Positions 1-9,558 are shown, counted from the stretch's first letter. The stretch: 64,000 bases of DNA from Photorhabdus laumondii subsp. laumondii (GCF_003343245.1 NZ_CP024901.1:4836001-4900000), one strand, 5' to 3'. Notes: generated by a model not told the origin, from the letters alone. Translations and numbers: made by a program.

Positions 1-3000
1 GCCCCGCGCTGATAGACCTCGGAGGCCGCGTAACGTTCTCCCACGCTGCTGGTACGCTCCTCGCCTTGAATGGCCGTATCATCAATCTGTACCACCGCAA
101 CGCTGCCATCTTTGGCCTTGATCTGCTGCCAGAGCCAGGTCTTTTCGACAGAACTGGCTTCACGCAATATTGGATCATACTGCGCCCTGTAGTAGTCCTG
201 TGTAAGATTGAGTTGCTTGATCTGCTGGTCGATCAAGGCCGTATCACTTGAGGTACGTCGTGCTTGCTGGAGCTGGTAGAGTTTATCTGCCACCGGGTCC
301 ATGTTGGCTTTGACCTTGGCCTGAACCGCTTCACGCAACCGGGTCCATGCGGCAATCGCCGGATGCTCAGGAGAAAACTCCCCCTCGGTGTAGACGCCGT
401 CGGTAACTCCTTCGACCGACACCCCAAACTGCGTCGCCACCGTCTTCAGTTGTTGGTGAACCTGCTCGCGGTAAGTGGCGAATTCGGCTTGGTTACGCTC
501 CACCACCTGACTGCCGGCGATTTGGATTGAGAGCGGCTCCACATCACCGCGCAGTTTCGGCCAAACCATCTGTCCATCTCGTTGATATTCCTGTCGCTGG
601 AACACCAGTTGCCACTCACCATTGACGTACTGCATGTACGCTGCGGCAAAACCCCCAGCGGTATCGGATATCTGGTAATCTTTGTAGTCGACCGCCATCA
701 CCACGTTGTCATACAGCAGCGAGCTGTTGAACCGGCCATCGTGGTAGACCCGGTAGGTATTGTCATCGAGGCTGGTCACCACTAGCGAGCCGCCCGATAG
801 TGTCCCGGTGAACAGAAAGCTCCCTGCGGCCACATGCTTAGGAATGTCCACATAAGCGGGTACCGCATTGGCCTGGTTCAGGCCATTGTAGCCGAGGAAG
901 TACGCCGACACGCTACTTGAAGATATGCTATTAGCATTTTGTTTAGTGTACTCGATCTCGTATAAGCCTGACCTGACCTTCACCAACTGGGCACTCCCCT
1001 TTGCCGGGAGGTGCCCCGACCTGACCAGCACCTCAGCACTGATGGTGTGGGTTTTGGCGAACAGTGCAGGATCAGTGGCAAACTGATGGATGTCAGCACT
1101 GCCTTGTCGGGGCTCAAATCCATCACCTACAGACACCAGCCCAGCCTTGAGTTCGAGATCCTTCACCGCCTGCCCCAGCAGCGCCGGTTTTGGACCCATG
1201 TAGGTAAAACGCGGTGGATGGAATTCGTCAGCCGCTGGCAAGCCCTGATTAATGATCGGTAAGACCCGCGCCATCACTCCGTCATACAGTTCACCCCATA
1301 ACTCTCTCTTGCTGCCTTCGGCGCGGTACTTGTCGAACATCTGCAACATGTCCTTGCCGATACTGTCCGCACCTTCTGGTTCGTAACGCGCAGCGACATA
1401 GAGGGTTTCGAAGAACGAGTGATAGCCGTTACGGATCATGAAGGCCGCATTGGCCATCTGGAATTGCCAATATTGCTTGACGCTCAACGCGCCACCGAAT
1501 AATTCCGGTAAGGCATTACTGACGGTCTGGGTGGTCCCGGAAATTCCCCCCACGAACGGGGTGTCCAGGTCATTCATGTAGCGTGTAGCGTCATTCTTCG
1601 GGTCCGGACGGAACTGGTTGTAGCTGCGGTATTTATCGTCCTTGATCAGGTACGAATCCTCGTGATACGTCTGCTCCTCAGAGCTGGTATTGAGGATCAG
1701 ATACGGATCGGGCTGATTCAGCCGGTTATTAATCATGACCTTGCCGTCACCCAGCGCAGCGTGAGGATTGACCGGGACCGCGGCCTTGGAAAAGCTATCG
1801 GCTACTGGACGCAAAGCATGGAACAAGACCTGTTTGCGTAAGCTCCTGCCCTCATTGCTCAACAGCACCGCCTCAACCGCCGGACGCAGTTGCGCATCGG
1901 CGCTCTCAAGTCCCTGGGAACCAGTCAGTAACAGAGTGAGCAGTTTGTCGTCCAGCGATCGATCAACCGCAGCCTGATCGAAAACCTGTACTTTCGGATT
2001 GCTTGGATGCTGTGCCGCATTGGCGCTGGCAACCCGCTGGATTTCCACTTCGATGGCCCGAATGCGCCATTGTTCGTACAACGGTGCCAATAGCCCCCTA
2101 GCCTGGACAATGTCACTTTGCACATAGCCATTTTGCAAGACCTTAACCACAGCCGGGTTCTTCACCAGTCTCGTCGCCAGCCCGAACAGCAGCGGGTCAT
2201 TATCGCTGCTTCGCCAGACCGAAGCGGCGAACGCCTGTTCCCACAGTGCTTTGTTTAGGTTATTACCCTTGATATCGCGCATGTTGTTACGGAAGTACTC
2301 CGGTGCCAACACCCCTGCGGGGGTGATGTGGTTACGTTCGAGCAAACGCACCAGCTGCTGCTCGAACGCCTTGCGATCTTCGCTGCCTTTGAACAGACGA
2401 CTGGCCTTCGTACCACCGTCACGCAGTTGTTCCAGCTTCTCGAAAAATGCGGCGTTGTATTGATACAGTGTGTCGGTCTGCGCCTTGCTCAAGTGGCTGC
2501 TGCTGACCTTGTTGTCGTCAACGTTCATCACCCCAAAGGGCGTCGCGGATAGGTAACCGTTGCCCTGGGGCATTTCCAACAAGTACTGACGACTGGCAAA
2601 ACCGACTGAACGTTCCAGCTCATGGATATTAACGAAAAGCCCGTCACGGTCCGGATGGTAACCGTTCTGTCGAAACCCCTCCAGGCCGATAGTCTGGAAG
2701 CTAGCGATATCAGCATTCTGGTTGATCAGGTCACTCAAGGCGCTTGCCAATGGTACCTCACGGGTGATGGTGGTATTCGAAACCTGGCCGGATATCTGAA
2801 TCCCGACCTGGTTCGGCACCTTACGGTCAACGCTGGTCAGCAGCATTTTGCGACCGTTACCCAGCAACTGCGCCTTGAAGCCTTCACGCAAGGTGCTTTC
2901 CGAAACTAGGTAGTTGGCGAAGTACTTCTCGACGAATTCGGTTTTGACCAGCACCGAGCGAATTGGCGCATAGGTCGGCGAGCGAAAGGATGGTGGCTCA

Positions 3001-3884
3001 CTCTTGAGCCGGTATTGTTGTTGCCAGGCTAGGGAGCGGGCTGCGGTACCGAAGGAGAAGTTGAATACCTTGTCCGCCGACACAACTAATCTGCCGTTCT
3101 CTAGGAAGAAATCTTTGAAGCGGCCATCGGTGCTGGCATTAACTAGTGCGACGTTCATGCGGATGTAGCCAGGACGCTCCTCCATCATCAGCAACGAAAT
3201 ATTTACCGGCAGATCATCGGAGGCCGGAGGCACCGTGGTCAGCCCGCCGAGAGCTGCGGCCTCTTCCGTAGAGGATGCTTTTAGTAAGGCGTTGTAGCGA
3301 GCATTGACCTCCTTGTAGGCCTGTAATTCGGAAAACAGCATCACGTATTTTGGGCCGAACAACGTGGAGGCAGCCACCTGCATAGTCAGTTGCTGTTCCA
3401 GACGTTTGATCTTGATATCCAGCTTAACCTGCTTGCCTGCCGCGTTCTCTCTCAGAGTCGTCGTATTCAAGGTCTTAGAGCCGCCGGGATTGAGCATGGT
3501 CAAAGCTTTACGCCAAGTGCCGTCAAAATGCGTTATGGTCATCTGCTGTCGGCTGTATAACAGGATGTCGCGGTCCAGTTGCTGCTTGTAAGCGTTGATC
3601 GCAGGTGTGCCGGGCACATCGTTCATCTGCTGCCGTCTTTGCTGCAATGTCTGCAACTGGTCGCCGACAGAAACGGGGCTGTCCTGCATCTGAAAATGCT
3701 GAGCAGCCAGCACACTCAGCGTACTCTGCTGCATTTCCTGTAACCGCTCGTCTACCTGCCTGATGTAGTCGGCACGCTCATCAGGCCTCATATTAAACCA
3801 TTCGGTCTGACGACTTGCTGCCTCAATCTGTCCATCGATCAGGGTATTGAGCAGGTTCGTGAAGTCTTTGGATATAGAAACCAT
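1..3884 (-). CDS. N-terminal part (1294 codons) of a giant toxin-like protein, possibly Mcf1-like; runs off the window
   Basis: One frame stays open from an ATG at 3884 (AGGAG six bases upstream) to base 1, so the protein is longer than 1294 residues. It begins MVSISKDFTNLLNTLIDGQI and has a Gln-rich, probably helical stretch near residues 55-95. I see no signal peptide and no clear catalytic motif. The composition is clearly more GC-rich than the flanking DNA, which suggests transfer from another lineage. The Mcf1 ('makes caterpillars floppy') guess rests on size, GC content and my recollection that mcf1 lies on the same side of tccABC in P. laumondii TT01; the family is not proven from motifs. 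Another large pseudomonad-type toxin is the main alternative. The reading frame is certain, the function is not. Confidence 0.6.
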   Translation of the reverse strand, partial: MVSISKDFTNLLNTLIDGQIEAASRQTEWFNMRPDERADYIRQVDERLQEMQQSTLSVLAAQHFQMQDSPVSVGDQLQTLQQRRQQMNDVPGTPAINAYKQQLDRDILLYSRQQMTITHFDGTWRKALTMLNPGGSKTLNTTTLRENAAGKQVKLDIKIKRLEQQLTMQVAASTLFGPKYVMLFSELQAYKEVNARYNALLKASSTEEAAALGGLTTVPPASDDLPVNISLLMMEERPGYIRMNVALVNASTDGRFKDFFLENGRLVVSADKVFNFSFGTAARSLAWQQQYRLKSEPPSFRSPTYAPIRSVLVKTEFVEKYFANYLVSESTLREGFKAQLLGNGRKMLLTSVDRKVPNQVGIQISGQVSNTTITREVPLASALSDLINQNADIASFQTIGLEGFRQNGYHPDRDGLFVNIHELERSVGFASRQYLLEMPQGNGYLSATPFGVMNVDDNKVSSSHLSKAQTDTLYQYNAAFFEKLEQLRDGGTKASRLFKGSEDRKAFEQQLVRLLERNHITPAGVLAPEYFRNNMRDIKGNNLNKALWEQAFAASVWRSSDNDPLLFGLATRLVKNPAVVKVLQNGYVQSDIVQARGLLAPLYEQWRIRAIEVEIQRVASANAAQHPSNPKVQVFDQAAVDRSLDDKLLTLLLTGSQGLESADAQLRPAVEAVLLSNEGRSLRKQVLFHALRPVADSFSKAAVPVNPHAALGDGKVMINNRLNQPDPYLILNTSSEEQTYHEDSYLIKDDKYRSYNQFRPDPKNDATRYMNDLDTPFVGGISGTTQTVSNALPELFGGALSVKQYWQFQMANAAFMIRNGYHSFFETLYVAARYEPEGADSIGKDMLQMFDKYRAEGSKRELWGELYDGVMARVLPIINQGLPAADEFHPPRFTYMGPKPALLGQAVKDLELKAGLVSVGDGFEPRQGSADIHQFATDPALFAKTHTISAEVLVRSGHLPAKGSAQLVKVRSGLYEIEYTKQNANSISSSSVSAYFLGYNGLNQANAVPAYVDIPKHVAAGSFLFTGTLSGGSLVVTSLDDNTYRVYHDGRFNSSLLYDNVVMAVDYKDYQISDTAGGFAAAYMQYVNGEWQLVFQRQEYQRDGQMVWPKLRGDVEPLSIQIAGSQVVERNQAEFATYREQVHQQLKTVATQFGVSVEGVTDGVYTEGEFSPEHPAIAAWTRLREAVQAKVKANMDPVADKLYQLQQARRTSSDTALIDQQIKQLNLTQDYYRAQYDPILREASSVEKTWLWQQIKAKDGSVAVVQIDDTAIQGEERTSSVGERYAASEVYQRG

Positions 3885-4707
3885 TGCAATGCTCCTTTGC
3901 CTGTTTTTAAGCGAAACCCTTCGCGCTGCGAAAAGCTGTTTGTCGTTTGTCGTTTGTCGATACAGATTTGACATTCTTCCCGACCTAAAGACCATAACTT
4001 TAGGTACGAACGTATTCAGTTACCGCAGGGATTCCCGCACATACGGTCGAGTCGAAGGCAGATGTCATTTTGCATTACTTTATTTAAGTGATAGTTACAT
4101 ATCATTGTTATTTATATTCGTGAATATTAGATAGTCAACATTTATTTGCTCTGTAGTTGTAGTCATAATTATCCCCTTTATTTTTCGTTTATATTGTGGA
4201 TCACATGAGTGATGACATTGAAATATAATTAATTTTTTGTATATTTAAATTAAAATTATCAACAATATGAATTAGTTACATATGAAAATATTTTTTAATT
4301 ATATTGTTGCGTTTTTTATAAGACGTTGAATAAATAATAATGAATTTTAGGAAGGTTATTTATTAGTGAATTGTTGTATCTGATTTTTGCGTTAGAGCGC
4401 GATATTTAAAAGTTCTACTGCAACTGTCAAGCAACCCAAATTAATATAATGTTTTACGATTGATCGATTAGATACCTGTGTTTAAGTAACATACCTCCTT
4501 ATTTATCAAAAACCGTCAGAGGTACCATTTGCATAACCTCAAAAAAATTCCCTATCTGCAATTAAGGAATTTATATAGAAAGAGCAAATTCAGGCAACAA
4601 GGACAATCAATATTGTCTGATTAATATTCTCCTCTTTCCAGCTCAACATCGATATACAGAATCAACTCACGCTTCAATATTAAGACCCAAAAACTAAGGA
4701 GATACAC
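3885..4707. other. AT-rich intergenic region, no gene seen
   Basis: About 820 bases separate the start of the large toxin gene (read leftward) from the small rightward ORF at 4708. It is very AT-rich after about 4080 and should hold the promoters of both. A 95-codon frame over 3847-4134 has no ribosome binding site and overlaps the toxin start, so I do not accept it. I see no ERIC repeat and no clear terminator. Confidence 0.5.
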
Positions 4708-4839
4708 ATGCTAAAAATCCTGCGCCTATGTTTCTTCGTGACAAAAACAAAAGCGCCAACGATCACCTTTGATGAAAAGGTGAATAGATACAATGGCCGG
4801 CCACCATCGCCTTACTCAAATGGAAGAGATAGCGACTAA
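4708..4839 (+). CDS. 43-aa small ORF with strong RBS, candidate precursor peptide of the adjacent RiPP-like operon
   Basis: AAGGAG lies six bases before ATG 4708, an almost ideal ribosome binding site, and is followed by 43 codons and TAA. The peptide starts MLKILRLCFFVTKTKA and ends with an Arg/Asn/Pro-rich tail, RYNGRPPSPYSNGRDSD, in which the motif (S)NGR occurs twice. It is convergent with the operon on the other strand and its last 77 bases overlap the 3' end of the arginase-like gene antisense. A peptide arginase would act on arginines, which this tail contains, so a precursor role is attractive. It is inference only: the overlap could make it a chance frame, and precursor genes usually lie on the same strand as their enzymes. 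Confidence 0.35.
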   Translation: MLKILRLCFFVTKTKAPTITFDEKVNRYNGRPPSPYSNGRDSD

Positions 4840-6022
4840 GCAACCGAGCAGCCACTGCGGCTGCCCCGTGGGCACCTTGCGAAGCATCACCAATCTCGAC
4901 AAACTCCATACCAACAATACGGAACTCGCTTAACAGCCGCTCAAAACAAGCCAACAGAGGATAGTAATTCAGGCCACCCAGTACAGGGGTTGCTGTCTGC
5001 GGTACTTCCGTACCAAACAGCACATCGACGTCAAAACTAATGAACCAAGGTAAAGAACGATCCATATTCCTGAATAGGCGCTCGTAGCCCACGGTCTCTG
5101 CTTCAAAAGCCGAGAGCATATGGAACTTAGGATCCACTTCTAACTGGAGGTTTTCAGTAGGTTGACAAAAATAATCCCGAATACCAATCTGCCAAATTGA
5201 TGCAACATGGGGCATACGACGAACCCAGTGCATGACATTAGCATGGCTAAGCTGCAAATCGCAGGGAGTCCCCATAGCATACAAATCAGGATGAGCATCA
5301 AACTGCAACACCCCCAGACGTGGATAACGCTCGCTTAAAGCACTTATGCTGTAGAAAGCTTGGGCATGATCTCCCCCTAGGATTATTGGACATGCATCCC
5401 ACTCCACAATATTACGGCACACATAGGTAAGCCGTTCACCAACATCGGTAGCACTATCCATACTAGGGCGGTATACGATATCACCGAGATCGAACAGACA
5501 CAGACGTTCTGGCTCCAACCGAGTACCGAAATCAAGGTCCAGTAAAACACCCTTTCCCGCTGTACCCAGAGGATGTCTCAAGCACTGTACCAACTGGGAA
5601 CGCACGTGTTGACCACCACCTGCAACCGATATCTCTCCTCCAGTTGTCGTCAAGATAGGAGCATGTAATAACACGGCATCATCGGCCTGGAGTTCATCAA
5701 AATCAAAGACGCTAATTGACTGTCCCGCCGGTTCCGAAACAGGTATACAAAGTCCGCCTTCCAAGGCGGTACTCGCATCTTCCGGAAACAGAAAATGGTA
5801 CTTCACCATAGCCTCAAACACAGAAATCCCCAGACGCTGGACTATAATTGTTCCGACCAGAACAGCCTCTGACTTTATTTGTTCCAATAATGATCTTATT
5901 TTACTAGACACACGCAGTCGCTTAGTGCCTAGGGGAATACTGATCTCTATACGCCCAGGTTCAACAGGATCGTAGCGCAGGCCAGGGTGAACACGGTATC
6001 TAAGGTTTACGCGATCCTTCAT
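4763..6022 (-). CDS. arginase/ureohydrolase-fold enzyme, possible peptide arginase
   Basis: From ATG 6022 the product has 419 residues. This start overlaps the upstream stop as ATGA and has AAGGAGG about nine bases before it; an upstream in-frame start would add 20 residues inside the neighbour. The manganese-ligand motifs of the ureohydrolase family are all present: GGDH (216-219), FDAHPD (241-246) and SFDVDV (329-334), plus a TPVLGGL segment near 345. Residues 1-120 are an extra N-terminal region not found in plain arginase or agmatinase. Its place as last gene of an operon with an exporter and an oxygenase suggests it acts on a peptide, as peptide arginases that turn Arg into Orn in RiPPs do. 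Free arginine or agmatine as substrate is the alternative. Confidence 0.7.
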   Translation of the reverse strand: MKDRVNLRYRVHPGLRYDPVEPGRIEISIPLGTKRLRVSSKIRSLLEQIKSEAVLVGTIIVQRLGISVFEAMVKYHFLFPEDASTALEGGLCIPVSEPAGQSISVFDFDELQADDAVLLHAPILTTTGGEISVAGGGQHVRSQLVQCLRHPLGTAGKGVLLDLDFGTRLEPERLCLFDLGDIVYRPSMDSATDVGERLTYVCRNIVEWDACPIILGGDHAQAFYSISALSERYPRLGVLQFDAHPDLYAMGTPCDLQLSHANVMHWVRRMPHVASIWQIGIRDYFCQPTENLQLEVDPKFHMLSAFEAETVGYERLFRNMDRSLPWFISFDVDVLFGTEVPQTATPVLGGLNYYPLLACFERLLSEFRIVGMEFVEIGDASQGAHGAAAVAARLLSRYLFHLSKAMVAGHCIYSPFHQR

Positions 6023-6744
6023 GAGGTCATCCCTCCTTCCAACCAAGGACGTAATTGATGAAACTCTAAGGCTCGTGCACAACTGGTTACTGTGCGAGCA
6101 ATCTCTGGCGATACAAAGTTCCTAGTCAAGCTAATCGTCGGCCCTTCATTCACCACCTCATGCCACCAAGTTGCAGGAATGTATAACAAATCACCTTTGT
6201 TGACCTCCAGGTAGCACCACTCTCCTTGGTTGCAACGGGTTTCGAGCACTTGTAAGGCTTGAGCTCTCTGTTGCTCATACTCATGGTCCCAGCAAACTGG
6301 CGCATGTAAGGCTAACCGTTTCTTGCCCTCAATCACGGCCAGCCAAGCATGAGTTTCCAATACATCGTAATGGAGAGCTGTGCCCGAACAATCAGCACCG
6401 ATGAATATCCATAGAAGAGGCTTGAACAACTTCTCCGGAATGCCTTGTAACAGATCACCAATAGCAGGTATAGGCTCATTAAAGTCCTGCAACATATCTG
6501 GGTTATGCTCAAAGAATCGCCACCCGGAAGCATACAAGTTAGCCAATCGCCCTTCACCGCTTTTCAAAGCCTGAATATATTCACACACAGGAACTTCAAC
6601 CTCGAACTCGCCATTTGCATTACTCAGTGCTAGCTTCTGTTCCTGCATCCCTGCAAAGAATTCCCAACTCCAGCGCCGGTGAGCAGACCAGTCCAAAGTG
6701 ACTCCTTTTAGCAAAATAGGTGACATCAATATCATTTCACTCAT
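6019..6744 (-). CDS. JmjC/cupin-type Fe(II)/2-oxoglutarate oxygenase
   Basis: 241 residues, a usual size for single-domain JmjC hydroxylases. The iron-binding triad is visible as H125-x-D127 (LHYDVLETH) and H195 (ATWWHEVVN), and GKKRLALHAP (140-149) fits the segment that holds the co-substrate. YLEVNKGDLLYIPATWWHEV is the typical strand before the distal histidine. The start overlaps the ABC transporter stop by eight bases and the end overlaps the arginase start, so translation is probably coupled. Family members hydroxylate amino-acid side chains in proteins or peptides, so here it is likely a tailoring enzyme; the substrate is unknown. Confidence 0.75.
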   Translation of the reverse strand: MSEMILMSPILLKGVTLDWSAHRRWSWEFFAGMQEQKLALSNANGEFEVEVPVCEYIQALKSGEGRLANLYASGWRFFEHNPDMLQDFNEPIPAIGDLLQGIPEKLFKPLLWIFIGADCSGTALHYDVLETHAWLAVIEGKKRLALHAPVCWDHEYEQQRAQALQVLETRCNQGEWCYLEVNKGDLLYIPATWWHEVVNEGPTISLTRNFVSPEIARTVTSCARALEFHQLRPWLEGGMTS

Positions 6745-8602
6745 TCTTAGGATCCATTGATATTAGTTCCGGCACAGATTGGTCTTCACGATGCAGTAAA
6801 CGCTGAAAAAGGCCATTGCGTGCCTCCAATTCACTCGGTGTTCCTATATCAACAATCTGCCCTTGTTCCATGACCACAATCAGATCAAAGCGACTCAATG
6901 TCGCAACACGGTGGGTTACAACTATCACCGTACGTTCTGGCATTTTATCGAGCAAATAATTGAGGATACGAGTTTCGGAAATTGTATCTACCGAGGATGT
7001 TGCTTCATCAAAAATAAGTAATGGAGATTTCTTAAGCAAAGCGCGCGCAACACTCAGACGCTGCCGTTCACCGGTGGAAATTGATGCTCCACGCTCTCCG
7101 ACCAAAGTATCCAGCCCCTGAGGCAACCCTTCCACCAACATCATAGCTTGCGCCATTGTCAGCGCATGAGAGACTTCTTCAGCGCTACTGACAGCAGAAC
7201 CATAGGTTACGTTTTCCCGTACAGAACGGTTGAACATCAAAGCAGATTGCAAAGCTTCACTCGACACTCGATGCAAACTGCTCATCGAAAACTTGGCTAA
7301 AGGCAATCCATGCAGTTCCACTGTACCGGAATCCGGTACCATATCACCACGCAGCACAGCTAACAGAGTAGACTTCCCTGATCCCGAAGGTCCCACAATG
7401 CCTACTTTGGTACCCGGTTCGATACGCAGGCTAACATCACGAAGTACAGATGTTGCACCATAACTGCTACACACGTTGGATAACACAATTTGTCCGGGTA
7501 CCGGTAATATTGGTGAAGACTCGTTTGATTCAATGTCCACCGGAATTGAGGATAATTCTCGTAAACTGGACCGCAGCACCCCCAAAGAGTCAAAAATATC
7601 AACAAAATAAAATGCAACGGACTCAAAGTGCCAGGATAGCGAAATGATAAGGGAACAGGTCGTGATTAGCTGGGGCAGTGTCAGTTGACCTTGCCCATAT
7701 TGCAGACCAATATAGAGCAAGATAGCTATTCCAAATAACCATTTGTAGGTACTTTCAATCAGCAACACAAATACCCAGTAGCTACGTACCTGCCGACAGG
7801 CGTAAAGATCTTGTCGCAATGCCTGACTGAAACTGTGTCGCTCCGAGCGATAAGCAACAAAGCTCCTGATCAAAGGTACGTTAGTCACTATCTCCGCCAG
7901 ATCTGAGATCACTTTGGCATGAGCATCGCTGGCGTCCTCAACAATATTCATACCGGTATAGGCTAAATAACTAGAAAGTAATAATGCCGTTATCATCCAT
8001 ATCCCAGCGGCCATTGCCATAGGTGCTGATACGCTGGCCAACACCAATGTAGTGAGAAGCGCCACAGAGAGTAACTTGACCACTGTCTGCGCCACCAAAC
8101 CCACAACGTCTTCTAGGCTATTAGAAGCTAACTCAACACGTTCGACAAGATTGCCGACAGAGTTCTCCGCCAGATTCATCGGCTTAGCATGCATTAGCCG
8201 GGTAGAAAGATGGTCTGTCACACCAATACGCAGGTTTTGGCTTGAATACAAAAGGGCCAGGCTGTGAACAGCTTGCAACAGTGGCGCAGACACCCAAAGT
8301 GAGATAATAATGGCAAGCATCATCAACACTTGTTCCTGCTGACCTTGCAAGGCTAGCGCAGTCAACCCACCCAGCACATAAGATTGGCCAACATTACATA
8401 CAGTACCCAGCACGGTAGCGACAATCATGATAATGGTACTTACCGGGGCACAAGCCAAGATTGCTGCACGAATGTACTGATATATACTGTTACCTGACTG
8501 TTCAAGCGGAATCGCCTTTGGCTTGGCAATATCTAAAGAGGCCAAGCGAGCAATGCTATGCCGCCAGGCCGATTGAAAAATGGATTGCATTAGGGTCCTC
8601 AT
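6737..8602 (-). CDS. ABC transporter, fused permease and ATPase (peptide/metabolite exporter type)
   Basis: 621 residues with an N-terminal membrane domain (about 50-340) and a C-terminal nucleotide-binding domain. Walker A GPSGSGKST lies at about 404-412, the signature STGERQRLSVARALL near 507, Walker B LLIFDEATS near 528 and the H-loop THR near 563. There is no N-terminal C39 peptidase domain, so it would not cleave a leader peptide itself. The ATG overlaps the upstream stop (ATGA) and the end overlaps the JmjC gene. In this operon it most likely exports the final product, and may also give self-protection. Confidence 0.85.
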   Translation of the reverse strand: MRTLMQSIFQSAWRHSIARLASLDIAKPKAIPLEQSGNSIYQYIRAAILACAPVSTIIMIVATVLGTVCNVGQSYVLGGLTALALQGQQEQVLMMLAIIISLWVSAPLLQAVHSLALLYSSQNLRIGVTDHLSTRLMHAKPMNLAENSVGNLVERVELASNSLEDVVGLVAQTVVKLLSVALLTTLVLASVSAPMAMAAGIWMITALLLSSYLAYTGMNIVEDASDAHAKVISDLAEIVTNVPLIRSFVAYRSERHSFSQALRQDLYACRQVRSYWVFVLLIESTYKWLFGIAILLYIGLQYGQGQLTLPQLITTCSLIISLSWHFESVAFYFVDIFDSLGVLRSSLRELSSIPVDIESNESSPILPVPGQIVLSNVCSSYGATSVLRDVSLRIEPGTKVGIVGPSGSGKSTLLAVLRGDMVPDSGTVELHGLPLAKFSMSSLHRVSSEALQSALMFNRSVRENVTYGSAVSSAEEVSHALTMAQAMMLVEGLPQGLDTLVGERGASISTGERQRLSVARALLKKSPLLIFDEATSSVDTISETRILNYLLDKMPERTVIVVTHRVATLSRFDLIVVMEQGQIVDIGTPSELEARNGLFQRLLHREDQSVPELISMDPKNE

Positions 8603-9036
8603 AAGGGCTCAATTAATAGGCCACCCAAACGAACTATCATTCTGACGAGTTCAGCCACAGCCGCGGGACTGATCTTTCCAGCAACACTGCGCTCCAGTAC
8701 CTCATAGGGTACTCGCTCACCAGAATTCAACAGTTCACACAAGGTTGCGAAGAGCTCATTAGGACGCCCCCAGATCACTCTACGCCTAATCAATAGTGCC
8801 TGCCGGCTGCCGAGATTCATACACAGCAAAGGGCAACATGGATGAATACGCAAAGTGCTGAGACGCAACTCTGCTTCATTCACTGGAGCAACCACTACCG
8901 TACTCAACTCGGGTGGCGTTATGATGAAGCCATTGCTACGTACTGCCAAACGCCTGAGCTGAACCAGTTCCTGCAAAGAGATAGGTTGTTCAGCCACTGC
9001 CGCAAACGACTTATCATCCGGTGCAAATAAACGCAA
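8599..9036 (-). CDS. 145-aa protein, probably the C-terminal remnant of a larger biosynthetic protein
   Basis: The frame opens at a TTG (9036) with no spaced ribosome binding site and stays open only a few codons upstream, to a stop at the edge of an xpaC-derived fragment (9055-9229). This suggests the native 5' end was replaced. The C-terminal half (about 85-145) looks like a small winged-helix or peptide-binding module. I do not recognise the family. It ends overlapping the ABC transporter start, so the gene belonged to this operon. Whether the remaining piece is translated is unclear. Confidence 0.45.
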   Translation of the reverse strand: MRLFAPDDKSFAAVAEQPISLQELVQLRRLAVRSNGFIITPPELSTVVVAPVNEAELRLSTLRIHPCCPLLCMNLGSRQALLIRRRVIWGRPNELFATLCELLNSGERVPYEVLERSVAGKISPAAVAELVRMIVRLGGLLIEPL

Positions 9037-9054
9037 ACCTTCCGCGGCAAAATC

Positions 9055-9229
9055 TATTTACAAGCTCATGCAGTAATTCTCATAAATTTTTCAACCTTCA
9101 CTCTCTGTATCTCATACATCATGCCGGGCTTATAACGCTTGATCTGGACCAGTTGTTCATAGTATTCAGCAAATCCTGCCAGTGCTTCATCTCACTGACG
9201 CAGCTCCTCTGCTTGTTGACGAGCAACAA
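9055..9229 (-). pseudogene. decayed fragment of an xpaC-like gene
   Basis: This stretch matches two separate parts of the intact xpaC-like gene at 23029-24078 and its 3' flank. 9055-9097 matches the sequence around that gene's stop (22992-23036), and about 9100-9229 matches its codons at 23380-23510 (for example KRYK-GM-YE-Q). The intervening ~340 bases are missing, and the frame contains stops. It has the same orientation as the source copy and sits between two operon genes, contributing the last codons of one and removing the start of the other. Confidence 0.8.
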
Positions 9230-9492
9230 AATGTTGATGCAGTAGATACGCGCACGTTAAGGGCATTGTTCACGATTGCCGAAAATTCATCGATCTCTAT
9301 TGACAAAGGCTCGTATCGCAAACATCCCAAGGTACAGTCGAACAGTGCTTCCAGGCGTACCATAAATTCAATTGCATCACGTGGAGGGATCTCCAGCCGC
9401 CCGCGCCCGATTAATTCTTCTACACTATCACCTGTCGTATCGCAGGCGACTTTGATAATTAATTGCCGAATGTAATTCACTGATATTGACAT
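9187..9492 (-). CDS. acyl-carrier-protein-like small protein lacking the carrier serine, with altered C-terminus
   Basis: From ATG 9492 (GGGAG seven bases upstream) it has 101 residues; an upstream ATG at 9540 has no ribosome binding site. Residues 1-80 follow the pattern of a four-helix acyl carrier protein, with PPRDAIEFMVRLEALFDCTL (36-55) aligning with the usual DSLDAVE-MALEEEF helix. The phosphopantetheine serine (DSL) is replaced by PPR, so it probably cannot carry an acyl arm there. About the last 14 residues (SSTSRGAASVR and before) are read out of frame from the xpaC-derived fragment, so the natural C-terminus is lost. A carrier or recognition role is possible but unproven. Confidence 0.5.
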   Translation of the reverse strand: MSISVNYIRQLIIKVACDTTGDSVEELIGRGRLEIPPRDAIEFMVRLEALFDCTLGCLRYEPLSIEIDEFSAIVNNALNVRVSTASTFCCSSTSRGAASVR

Positions 9493-9558
9493 GATTTCTC
9501 CCAAAATCTTTCTGCATGATAGGCTGGCTGATATTGACATCAGGTTGAAAAGTCATAC

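Noticed and set aside
3847..4134. 95-codon rightward frame
   Set aside because: Overlaps the start of the large toxin gene antisense, has no ribosome binding site and low-complexity tail.
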